Shown: piece after piece, positions 57,114 to 64,000 of the stretch
Layout: the number at the start of each line of letters is the position of its first letter
Position numbering within the stretch: the stretch's first letter is position 1
From: an uncultured Vibrio sp.
GTDB taxonomy: Bacteria; Pseudomonadota; Gammaproteobacteria; Enterobacterales; Vibrionaceae
Direction of reading: 5' to 3'
Assembly: GCA_947504195.1 (NCBI GenBank)
Contig: CANNGN010000002.1
Coordinates: forward strand, 558,001 to 622,000
DNA length: 64,000 nucleotides
Program-made: the position numbers and the translations under genes
Notes under the pieces: generated by a model
Seen by the model: only the letters and a program-made list of their open reading frames with translations
What the model was told of the DNA's origin: nothing
Database searches by the model: none

Positions 57114-58375
57114 TTACAACACCCTCCGCTATTACAATTCTTCTGCGCACTTGCACCACTTTCCGCTGTAAATAACGTTTCACAGTGCCTGATAAGTGAA
57201 GAGAGATCGTTTTGTTCGATATAATCCCACCCCAGCCACATAAATGGATGCGCTTCCGGCAGCACATTCGTAACCTTCGGATGAGTACTCGGAAACAACC
57301 CTTGGCCGGCGAGCAAGTCACCCACATCTTCTGAAGCAAATAATTCGACAATATCTTTAAGCTGCTCGGCTTTCTCAGACTTCGCCAGCATAAAAATAGG
57401 ACTGATGATTGCACCATCCTGTGGCCATACCGCTTGCAGTGGTCCGTCACCTTTCACCATTTTTGAAAAGAAATAAGGCATGATGGTAATCGCCGGCTTG
57501 CGCTGTTTACGCCGTTCACTTCTTACCATTTCTGCAGGGTGCATTGACTCAAGTAAACTGCGACCTAACGCACGAACACCATCATCGCCATACATTTTGT
57601 GAATATTTAATAAAATCGCATTAAACAGGTCGAAATCGGATACCGGAAGAGAGACGCTGTTTTCAAACTGCGGGTCTAGAAGGTCAGCCCATGAAGAAGG
57701 CATTGGTCTGTCACCAAGCTCTGCGGTGTTGATTAGAAACAGCGCTGGTACAACTGCAAGTATGGAATAGTGTTTTTTGGGATCTTTAATATTTAATCCC
57801 GAAAAGTCAGAATTGTAGTCATCAATCCCAGTAAAGTCTGCAAACATGCCTTGCTGTCGATAGCGACCGAAACGTTGCTGGTCGAAAAACATGTCAAACC
57901 CCGCCGACAGAAACAAATCCGGCAGCAAGTCGGGATCATTAACGCCATCGATATTCTTCTGAACCCAATCTAGCCCCATAGATGCCGCTTTGAGTTCGTG
58001 TTTTATCTCTGGCTGGCCTGATTCTTGGCGTTGTTTTAAAAACGAATTCCATTTTTCCATCAATTGAATTCTTATCGGACAGGGTAAGATACCGACTACG
58101 TTCAACGAACTTGCATCTGCCGCACTGGTTTTATTCTCCATCAACGTAACATCGCTTTCATTTGAATTACTTGAGATGGCTTCTTCCAATAAACCCGTAA
58201 ACGCATCGAGGTCCATTTTCTTCATCATCACCGCGTTGGCTAAAGAAATACTCTTGCCCATACTGGTACGCATCGCTTGATCATTCATTTGCGGAAAACC
58301 ATTCGACACAAACACAGCGATGGTTTCTGGGTAACGATCGGTAATCTCGAATAAGGTACTTTGTTTATCTATCAT
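57110..58375 (-). CDS. Cytoplasmic substrate-binding-protein fold with a DUF1858-like head
   Basis: The 421-residue protein begins with about 70 residues that look like DUF1858 (LFEITDRYPETIAVFVSNGF, then SLANAVMMKKMDLDAFTGLL). The remainder is like a type-2 periplasmic binding protein of the ABC/iron class (PDLFLSAGFDMFFDQQRFGRY, IKDPKKHYSILAVVPALFL, PSSWADLLDPQFENSVSLP). There is no signal peptide. It ends in a Cys-rich CNSGGCCK tail. Such a fold in the cytoplasm may sense or bind a ligand for the GTPase and ABC ATPase encoded with it. Confidence 0.7.
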   Translation of the reverse strand: MIDKQSTLFEITDRYPETIAVFVSNGFPQMNDQAMRTSMGKSISLANAVMMKKMDLDAFTGLLEEAISSNSNESDVTLMENKTSAADASSLNVVGILPCPIRIQLMEKWNSFLKQRQESGQPEIKHELKAASMGLDWVQKNIDGVNDPDLLPDLFLSAGFDMFFDQQRFGRYRQQGMFADFTGIDDYNSDFSGLNIKDPKKHYSILAVVPALFLINTAELGDRPMPSSWADLLDPQFENSVSLPVSDFDLFNAILLNIHKMYGDDGVRALGRSLLESMHPAEMVRSERRKQRKPAITIMPYFFSKMVKGDGPLQAVWPQDGAIISPIFMLAKSEKAEQLKDIVELFASEDVGDLLAGQGLFPSTHPKVTNVLPEAHPFMWLGWDYIEQNDLSSLIRHCETLFTAESGASAQKNCNSGGCCK

Positions 58376-58380
58376 TTGGC

Positions 58381-58803
58381 TTATGTCCGTATGTCAGCAG
58401 CTGAGTTCAATTCAGTAATCGTTGTCTTTTTCAATGTGTTATAGACTTGCAGGTTTAGCTTGTGAATACGGTCATCAAACATACAATTATTAAATGGACA
58501 ACTCGTCCGCCCTAACGGACAACTGTTCATTTTTATTTTTGTTTGAAATACCTCATAGACATCGAGAAAACTTACATCGCTAGGTGATACGGTCAGCGCA
58601 AAACCACCAGATGGGCCCCGCGTCGAACTTACCCAACCAGCTTTATGTAATGTCCCAAACACTTTTGCTAGGTGCGCTTCAGAAGCAGAAAGTCGCATTG
58701 CGGCGTACTTTACACTGACGCGTTTCGGAGCCATTTCCGCGAGCAATCCCAGTCCATGAATTGCCAAAGATGTGCCTTCAGAGATGTTAATTAAACTATT
58801 CAC
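58381..58803 (-). CDS. Rrf2-family transcriptional regulator (Fe-S type)
   Basis: The 140-residue protein has an N-terminal winged helix (LAIHGLGLLAEMAPKRVSVKY, SEAHLAKVFGTLHKAGWV, STRGPSGGFAL). The three Cys C95, C102 and C107 in NSCPLGRTSCPFNNC are the kind that hold an Fe-S cluster in IscR and NsrR. The start is GTG 58803 with GAGG 5 nt before it. It is the first gene of the operon and probably regulates it. A 20-bp palindrome lies 33 bp upstream of the start. The signal might be NO, iron or redox stress. Confidence 0.86.
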   Translation of the reverse strand: MNSLINISEGTSLAIHGLGLLAEMAPKRVSVKYAAMRLSASEAHLAKVFGTLHKAGWVSSTRGPSGGFALTVSPSDVSFLDVYEVFQTKIKMNSCPLGRTSCPFNNCMFDDRIHKLNLQVYNTLKKTTITELNSAADIRT

Positions 58804-59328
58804 ACCTACCTCTATGTATTTAGGTATTTAGGTATTTAGGTATTCGAATACCTAATTAGAAAGCAACGCAAACAACACGACAACGCCTAATATTGGTAAT
58901 TAATTTTTACTTTTTGATTATTACAGAATGAAATAGCACGCGTGTGGTGTGAATGGTCACTGATTATAACCAAAGTAGTAAGTTAAATTGCGATGGAAAA
59001 TTCGGCATTGTTATAAAGAAACTGCATTTGCTCCTCTTTATACAACGCAATCAACTCTTGTCCCACTAGTGAAAAACAACTTCTTATCAATTGGACGCCT
59101 ACTAAATATAAACGCTACTTACATCGATATATCAAACTAAATCCAAGCATAAACTTAATGCATATGCTTTCACATGAGACTTAAGCTGAAAATCGAAACG
59201 TTGATCCCGTGAACCAATCACAAATATTACAAATACTCAATATTCAACACTCCTACTGAGTGAATTATGAAAATACGTAAATATAACTATTTCAATTAAT
59301 TTGTATTTCTACAAACTTGGAGTCCACC
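58804..59328. promoter_or_regulatory. Divergent promoter region between the Rrf2 operon and atoE (525 bp)
   Basis: The left end holds the palindromic operator. The rest is AT-rich and contains the atoE promoter. No gene was detected. Confidence 0.45.
58817..58855. promoter_or_regulatory. Likely Rrf2 operator: three tandem 8-bp repeats abutting a 20-bp palindrome
   Basis: The perfect palindrome ttaggtattcgaatacctaa occupies 58836-58855. It is preceded by three copies of tatttagg at 58817-58840. The element sits 33 bp upstream of the Rrf2 start and is the obvious autoregulatory site. Confidence 0.65.
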
Positions 59329-60714
59329 ATGTCTACACAACCTTATCCAAAATCAAACCCCACTCTGCTACAAGGTTTTTCTTCTATCTGTACTACAGTA
59401 GTACAACGATATTTACCCGACCCCTTTCTTTTTGCTGCCATTCTAACCTTCATCGTATTTCTATTAGCTATGCCAATAACAAACCAAAGTCCACTGCAAA
59501 TGGTTGATGCATTTGCCGGAGGTTTTTGGAAGTTATTAAAGTTTGGGATGCAGATGGCTTTAGTTGTAGTAACAGGACATGCGATGGCATCAGCTCCTGT
59601 GTTTAGACGGGGGCTATCAAACTTGGCTATGATTGCAAAAACCCCAGGCCAAGCGATTCTAATTGTAACTTTTATCTCCGCAATAGCGTGTTGGATCAAT
59701 TGGGGATTTGGCTTAGTTGTAGGCGCTATCTTCGCAAGAGAACTAGCAGTAAAAGTCAAAGGAGTTGATTACCGACTTCTTATAGCTTCAGCCTATACTG
59801 GGTTCCTATTCTGGCATGCGGGTCTATCAGGTTCTGTACCCCTTGCATTGGCGAGTGGAAGTAACTTAGAAACGGTTACTTCTGGTGTGGTGACTACTGC
59901 TATTTCAACGGATCACACTATATTTTCAGGTATGAATATCGTTATTCTTCTCGTGATGTTGGCTATAATTCCAATCTTAAATAGAGCCATGCATCCAACT
60001 AACGAAAACGTTTTTACTATTCCCCCACATCTACTTAGTAACGAAAGTGATAAAGACATTGAACAGTATATTCCTAAAACTCCAGCAGAAAGACTCGAAC
60101 ATAGCCCTTGGATTAATCGACTGTTAGCTTTACTTGGCTTCACTTATATCATCAGCTATTTTATTGACAATGGTTTCGCGCTCAACTTAAACATTGTTAA
60201 CTTCATTTTTTTGTTCACTGCGATTTTACTCCATGGAACACCTAAAAAATTACTAGATGCAGTAGCCGAGGGAACCAAAAACACTACAGGTATACTGCTT
60301 CAATTTCCATTTTATGCCGGTATTATGGGGATGATGGTTGCCAAAGGACCAGATGGAATATCACTTGCGGGAGCCATGTCTGATATGTTCGTTTCAATTT
60401 CGAATGACGTGACATTCCCTCTCTTTACGTTTTTAAGTGCTGGTATTGTAAACTTCTTTGTTCCTTCTGGTGGGGGGCAGTGGGCCGTGCAAGCTCCAAT
60501 AATGATGCCAGCAGGCTTAGAACTCGGAGTCCCAGCAGCAAAAACAGCTATGGCAATCGCATGGGGTGACGCATGGACTAATATGATCCAGCCTTTTTGG
60601 GCGCTACCCGCTCTAAGTATTGCCGGATTAAGTGCTAAGGATATTATGGGTTACTGCATTGTGTCTCTATTGGCTTCTGGGGTTATCATAGGTCTTGGGT
60701 TGATGATCTTTTAA
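59329..60714 (+). CDS. atoE: AtoE-family short-chain fatty acid transporter
   Basis: The 461-residue inner-membrane protein has about 12 helices. The AtoE signature is visible in RYLPDPFLFAAILTFIVFLLA, CWINWGFGLVVGAIFARELA, WHAGLSGSVPLALA and the C-terminal FFVPSGGGQWAVQAPIMMPA. It takes up short-chain fatty acids such as acetoacetate and butyrate. ATG 59329 has GGAG 6 nt upstream; a TTG at 59317 is less likely. It is a single gene with a strong terminator. Confidence 0.9.
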   Translation: MSTQPYPKSNPTLLQGFSSICTTVVQRYLPDPFLFAAILTFIVFLLAMPITNQSPLQMVDAFAGGFWKLLKFGMQMALVVVTGHAMASAPVFRRGLSNLAMIAKTPGQAILIVTFISAIACWINWGFGLVVGAIFARELAVKVKGVDYRLLIASAYTGFLFWHAGLSGSVPLALASGSNLETVTSGVVTTAISTDHTIFSGMNIVILLVMLAIIPILNRAMHPTNENVFTIPPHLLSNESDKDIEQYIPKTPAERLEHSPWINRLLALLGFTYIISYFIDNGFALNLNIVNFIFLFTAILLHGTPKKLLDAVAEGTKNTTGILLQFPFYAGIMGMMVAKGPDGISLAGAMSDMFVSISNDVTFPLFTFLSAGIVNFFVPSGGGQWAVQAPIMMPAGLELGVPAAKTAMAIAWGDAWTNMIQPFWALPALSIAGLSAKDIMGYCIVSLLASGVIIGLGLMIF

Positions 60715-60775
60715 ATCTAAAACATCACACCGACCAAGCTAAGTAAGAAATATTGCATAGAATTTATGAGATATA

Positions 60776-60804
60776 AAAACGTCACCTCAAGTCGGTGACG
60801 TTTT
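60776..60804. terminator. Bidirectional terminator between atoE and the flavoprotein gene
   Basis: A perfect 11-bp stem (aaaacgtcacc 60776-60786 with ggtgacgtttt 60794-60804) has a 7-nt loop, with A/T runs on both sides. It lies between the convergent genes atoE and the flavoprotein. Confidence 0.88.
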
Positions 60805-60824
60805 ATTTTATTATTGATCGAGCA

Positions 60825-62594
60825 CTAAGCCAGCTCAGGCCACTTGTCGAATGGCTGTTTAGTTAATACCATTTCGCCATTTTCACCTTTTTGGATGTTG
60901 ATCCAAGCTTGCCAATTTTCATAATCCACCTCTGGATAATCTAAGCGGTAGTGACTACAACGGCTTTCAGTTCTCATCATCGACGCTCTTAGTTTCATTT
61001 CAGCGGTATGAATCATATTCTTGGTTTCATGAGCCAATCTTAGTTGGTGACGATCTTCTGCCAACAACATTGGTGCATGATGCTCTTTCAATTCTTCAAT
61101 ATAAGCAAGCGCGCCTTGCATCATGCGTTCTTTCTTAATATAGAGAACAAAGTTCGGAATCATCACGCCTTGTAATACTTGTGTTACCCAAGCTGGGCTG
61201 TACCCTCTCTCCCTTTTGAGTGGAGCAAGAATTTCGTCATTGATCTTGGTTTTATTTGCATCACTAGCGACCATTTGTTCGATGGCTTTACTTGCCTTCG
61301 CAGCCGCTTCTCCAGCCATAGCACCTTGAACACAAGAACCCGCTGACGAGCCTCCTATCTGAGTATAAATACCACCTGACATATATGAGCCTAAGGCATC
61401 ACCTGCCGCATAAAGTCCCGGAATAGAACTTAAGCCGGTTTCATCAATAGGGACGATACCTTCTGCTTTGTGAATCGCCATACCTGCAGTCGATCCCCCA
61501 ACTTGTTCACCACCCATACCTGGAGGCCCCTCTTGAGGCGGTTCTCCAAACATAGCTAACAAGCTAGCAATACCCGGAGGTGGTCCCCCCATGCCCGGCA
61601 AACTCTTATCAGCGAATGCTTCTGGGGTATATGGTCCTTCACTTGGAGCCGCTACGGCCTGCGCCGCCTCCCCTGGCTTAGGCGGTGGTCCCATAACAAT
61701 TGGAGCCCCCTTTGTATACGCTTCATAGTTCGAATCAACACCTAGGTGATGTTTAACCACAACACCATTAAGCTGAGGTTTATCTTCAAACAATCCATGC
61801 CAGTTATCATAACTAGACCCTGAGTTTTCTGATGAGCCTGGGTGACCATCGTTCCATTCTTTACCCGTCACAACTGCGCCAATATCATAAGCCATAATGG
61901 TGCCGTCGTGAGTCAGGTCGCACATTGGGAAGCCATTTGGTTTAAAGCCTCCAGAACCGGTGCACAGTACTACGGTTTTCGCATTAAAGAATATGACTTT
62001 GTTCTCATCCATACTGAAGCCAGCAGCGCCGACGACGCGACCCTTCTCCTTCATTAAGTGGGTAATCATCACGCGTTCTTGAAGAGGGATATCGCGCTCG
62101 TTTATTGGCTTAGAGAACGACTTATTATACAAAGGAGAATCAAAATAGCCCCACGATTTCAGCTCTTCAGCTCTGGCTTGTGAATGCTCTGCTAACTGAC
62201 GAGTAAATACCGGGTTATTAGTTTGAATCGATGATTCCGACACTTGCGCGACAAACTCATCAATGCTTATTTCGGCATTGGACTTATCATAAGTAAAAAA
62301 GCCTTTCGCAAATGGCGTTAAACCTGAACTGCCTAAGCGCCCTTTCGACACCATCATAACTTTGGCGCCGGCGTCGTGTGCTTTGACCGCAGCGAACAGA
62401 CCTGCAAAGCCACCACCGATAACGAGCACGTCAGTTTCATGGTTCTCTTGAGTGTAATCTTCTACCTTGATTGTGGGCTTATTTTCTACTGGCCTACCTG
62501 CTGCAAAAGCTGAAGATGCAAGCATTGAAGCACCAATTACACCACCGGCAACACCAATAAATTGGCGTCTAGATATTTTTGTTTTATCACTCAT
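60825..62594 (-). CDS. Tat-exported FAD-dependent oxidoreductase of the fumarate reductase/AprA type
   Basis: The 589-residue protein has a Tat signal (SRRQFIGVAGG) ending near SAFA. The FAD-binding motif TDVLVIGGGFAGLFAAVKA is at 54-72, with the GSSGLT loop and a second FAD motif IPGLYAAGDALG. The C-terminus has RTESRCSHYRLDYP, as in Frd/Sdh flavoproteins. Residues 298-367 form a Pro/Gly-rich insertion (GPPPKPGE, MGGPPPG, GPPGMGG) not expected in Sdh/Frd. There is no heme-binding domain. It probably forms an electron-transfer unit with the ferredoxin and membrane reductase genes upstream of it. Confidence 0.85.
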   Translation of the reverse strand: MSDKTKISRRQFIGVAGGVIGASMLASSAFAAGRPVENKPTIKVEDYTQENHETDVLVIGGGFAGLFAAVKAHDAGAKVMMVSKGRLGSSGLTPFAKGFFTYDKSNAEISIDEFVAQVSESSIQTNNPVFTRQLAEHSQARAEELKSWGYFDSPLYNKSFSKPINERDIPLQERVMITHLMKEKGRVVGAAGFSMDENKVIFFNAKTVVLCTGSGGFKPNGFPMCDLTHDGTIMAYDIGAVVTGKEWNDGHPGSSENSGSSYDNWHGLFEDKPQLNGVVVKHHLGVDSNYEAYTKGAPIVMGPPPKPGEAAQAVAAPSEGPYTPEAFADKSLPGMGGPPPGIASLLAMFGEPPQEGPPGMGGEQVGGSTAGMAIHKAEGIVPIDETGLSSIPGLYAAGDALGSYMSGGIYTQIGGSSAGSCVQGAMAGEAAAKASKAIEQMVASDANKTKINDEILAPLKRERGYSPAWVTQVLQGVMIPNFVLYIKKERMMQGALAYIEELKEHHAPMLLAEDRHQLRLAHETKNMIHTAEMKLRASMMRTESRCSHYRLDYPEVDYENWQAWINIQKGENGEMVLTKQPFDKWPELA

Positions 62595-62598
62595 GTTA

Positions 62599-62814
62599 CT
62601 ACCTCCAAGAAACCATAACGGGTAATGTTTTTTCAGGAGTGATGGTTATCGCCCCCACTGGACAATACAGTCTGCATAAATGACAGATCTGACAATCTTC
62701 CGGATAAGTGATCACGGCAACTTTCTTGTTCTCGTCAAACTGAATAACATCGGTTGGACAACTTTCAACACAGGTCTTACACCCTATGCAACCTGATATT
62801 TGACTAATTGGCAT
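62599..62814 (-). CDS. Small 2x[4Fe-4S] ferredoxin
   Basis: The 71-residue protein has two ferredoxin motifs, CIGCKTCVESCPTDVI and CQICHLCRLYCPVGAI, each supplying four cysteines. There is no signal peptide, so it is either cytoplasmic or exported with the Tat flavoprotein. It lies 4 bp upstream of the flavoprotein gene. It resembles the AprB-like partner of two-cluster flavoproteins. Confidence 0.9.
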   Translation of the reverse strand: MPISQISGCIGCKTCVESCPTDVIQFDENKKVAVITYPEDCQICHLCRLYCPVGAITITPEKTLPVMVSWR

Positions 62815-62837
62815 ATCGTTTCCTCAAAAACCTGTAT

Positions 62838-63956
62838 TTAAAATGAGATCTGTTCGAAGTGAATGTCAGCGGTAGGAATGCCGCTTGCTTCAAGACTTTT
62901 CTGTACCGATGCAATCATGCCTTCAGGACCACAAAGATACACACTGTGATTGGTTCCATTAATCGTTTTAAGGACAGATTGGATACATTCCTGATCAACA
63001 AAACCTTTGCGAACATCGGGTTCATCACCGACCTCCATACACACCAATTGTTGACTAAAGTCGGGCATCTCTGATTCCAGTTTCTTAACCTCATCCTGTA
63101 GCGACATCTGTTGATAATCACCATTACCGTAAATCAGACGTATCGGACGTGGATCTTTATTCGCGGCAAGTTCGCTTAATAGACTTAACATTGGTCCGAT
63201 CCCCGCCCCTCCTGCGATAAGAACGATGGAATCTGCATCTTTGCTTTCATTTAAACCCATGCTTCCGTATGGGCCATCAACAAACACTTCTTGACCAATA
63301 GATAGCGTGTTGAGCTGAGATGTATAATCACCTAGTTCTCTGATCACCATTGAAAAGCGAGGAAGTTCATCGGTGCTTGATGCGATTGAAAATGGGTGGT
63401 CATTCAAGTTGAACACTGAACTTCCAGTATTAATCCACACGAACTGTCCTGCCTCAAAAGAGAAATCGTCGTTGCTATTTTTCTCTAATACAACCTTCCA
63501 ATCTCTACTACTGACTTTCTTTATGTCGACTAAGGTAAACGGCTTAGCCAGAATCATGCGTTTCTTAGTAATATGGTTGTAAGCCACGAGTAGCACTGAA
63601 GAAACACAAAGTAACCACCAAATCGCATTAAACGCACCGCTAAATTGACCATGACTGCCCACGGTGGTGATGTGTAAAGTAGCTAAAACGGCAATGACAA
63701 CAAAGCCGACTAAGTGAGTCAGGCGCCAGGTTTCGTAGCTCATTCTAAGGCGATTCTTAAATACAGCTGTGAGTACCCATAAAATCATTGCAACCCATGC
63801 AATAAGACCTGTTAGCATCTGCGGTGCAACAACGATCTCAATAACGCTTCGAATGCCATCATCGACAGACTGAAAGAATTTTGGGGCTAAAATAAACAAA
63901 GGGTGAAGAAAGAAGAAAATCCCAATCCACTGACCAATTTTTTTATGCTTGGACAT
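62838..63956 (-). CDS. Ferric-reductase-like transmembrane protein with FAD/NAD(P)-binding domain
   Basis: The 372-residue protein has four to five N-terminal helices of the ferric reductase type (WIGIFFFLHPLFILAP, LTGLIAWVAMILWVLTAVF, HLVGFVVIAVLATLHITTVG). A ferredoxin-reductase domain follows, with a HPFSIASS flavin motif, GGAGIGPMLSLLSELA (NAD site) and YLCGPEGMI. It should take electrons from NAD(P)H at the cytoplasmic side and send them outward. It is first in a three-gene operon with the ferredoxin and flavoprotein. The start ATG is at 63956, near the right edge. Confidence 0.85.
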   Translation of the reverse strand: MSKHKKIGQWIGIFFFLHPLFILAPKFFQSVDDGIRSVIEIVVAPQMLTGLIAWVAMILWVLTAVFKNRLRMSYETWRLTHLVGFVVIAVLATLHITTVGSHGQFSGAFNAIWWLLCVSSVLLVAYNHITKKRMILAKPFTLVDIKKVSSRDWKVVLEKNSNDDFSFEAGQFVWINTGSSVFNLNDHPFSIASSTDELPRFSMVIRELGDYTSQLNTLSIGQEVFVDGPYGSMGLNESKDADSIVLIAGGAGIGPMLSLLSELAANKDPRPIRLIYGNGDYQQMSLQDEVKKLESEMPDFSQQLVCMEVGDEPDVRKGFVDQECIQSVLKTINGTNHSVYLCGPEGMIASVQKSLEASGIPTADIHFEQISF

Positions 63957-64000
63957 ACTCCAATCAATATTTGCGAATAATGAGATTTGTTTTACACGGC

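Noticed and set aside
58817..58840. Three short tandem repeats considered as a mini-CRISPR or integration site
   Set aside because: The repeats are 8 bp with no spacers and they merge with a palindrome at a promoter, so an operator is a better reading.

Overview
The window looks like chromosomal DNA of a marine gammaproteobacterium, most likely a Vibrio or close Vibrionaceae relative. This rests on the moderate-to-low GC, the gene complement (aryl polyene cluster with an aromatic amino acid lyase, PagL-like deacylase, Hyb-type hydrogenase, CdaR, CodB/CodA, AtoE) and the protein style. The genus is inference, since no rRNA or species marker is present. Genes are densely packed and most lie on the minus strand. 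I see no tRNA, rRNA, CRISPR array, insertion sequence or prophage.

Layout. 1-5461: a GAF/PAS sensor fragment cut by the left edge, a long-chain acyl-CoA ligase with a clean terminator, and an exported transglutaminase-like protein with a barrel-like C-terminus. 5882-15967: a CdaR-type regulator converges on a minus-strand operon encoding an Opp-type importer (two permeases, two ATPases, binding protein), a hexapeptide acetyltransferase and a cytoplasmic heparinase II/III-type lyase. This is probably an uptake and breakdown route for uronate-containing oligosaccharides. 16569-20272: codB, a PucR regulator and codA, a cytosine utilisation operon. 20315-39044: an aryl polyene (APE) pigment cluster. 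The main minus-strand operon runs from apeC to apeR and ends in a lipase gene. A methyltransferase and a PagL-like lipid A deacylase are divergent, and a phosphopantetheinyl transferase converges on them. 39232-53012: an apparently continuous operon of about 13.8 kb for a membrane-bound, periplasm-facing [NiFe]-hydrogenase (hybOABC), its protease and chaperones, a HupK-like scaffold, hypABCDEF, and a terminal 52-residue HupE-like microprotein. 53567-54823: guanine deaminase. 55145-58803: an Rrf2-regulated operon of cytoplasmic proteins: a substrate-binding-protein fold with a DUF1858-like head, a HypB/UreG-like GTPase, a soluble ABC ATPase and a zinc-ribbon protein. I consider this the best candidate for an undescribed system. 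59329-60714: an AtoE-type short-chain fatty acid transporter. 60825-63956: a Tat-exported flavoprotein, a 2x[4Fe-4S] ferredoxin and a membrane ferric-reductase-like protein, probably one electron-transfer chain.

How the parts work together. In the APE cluster the lyase should supply an aryl acid, ApeH loads it on an acyl carrier protein, and the KS/KR/DH enzymes (ApeO/C, ApeR, ApeQ, ApeI, ApeP) build the polyene. ApeD, ApeJ, ApeK, ApeL, ApeM and ApeN would then attach and export it to the outer membrane, where the PagL-like enzyme also acts. In the hydrogenase operon HypA-F build the NiFe(CN)2CO centre and HybD trims the large subunit. HybO-HybC and HybA-HybB pass electrons from H2 to quinone. 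All functional calls come from reading motifs, with no database search.
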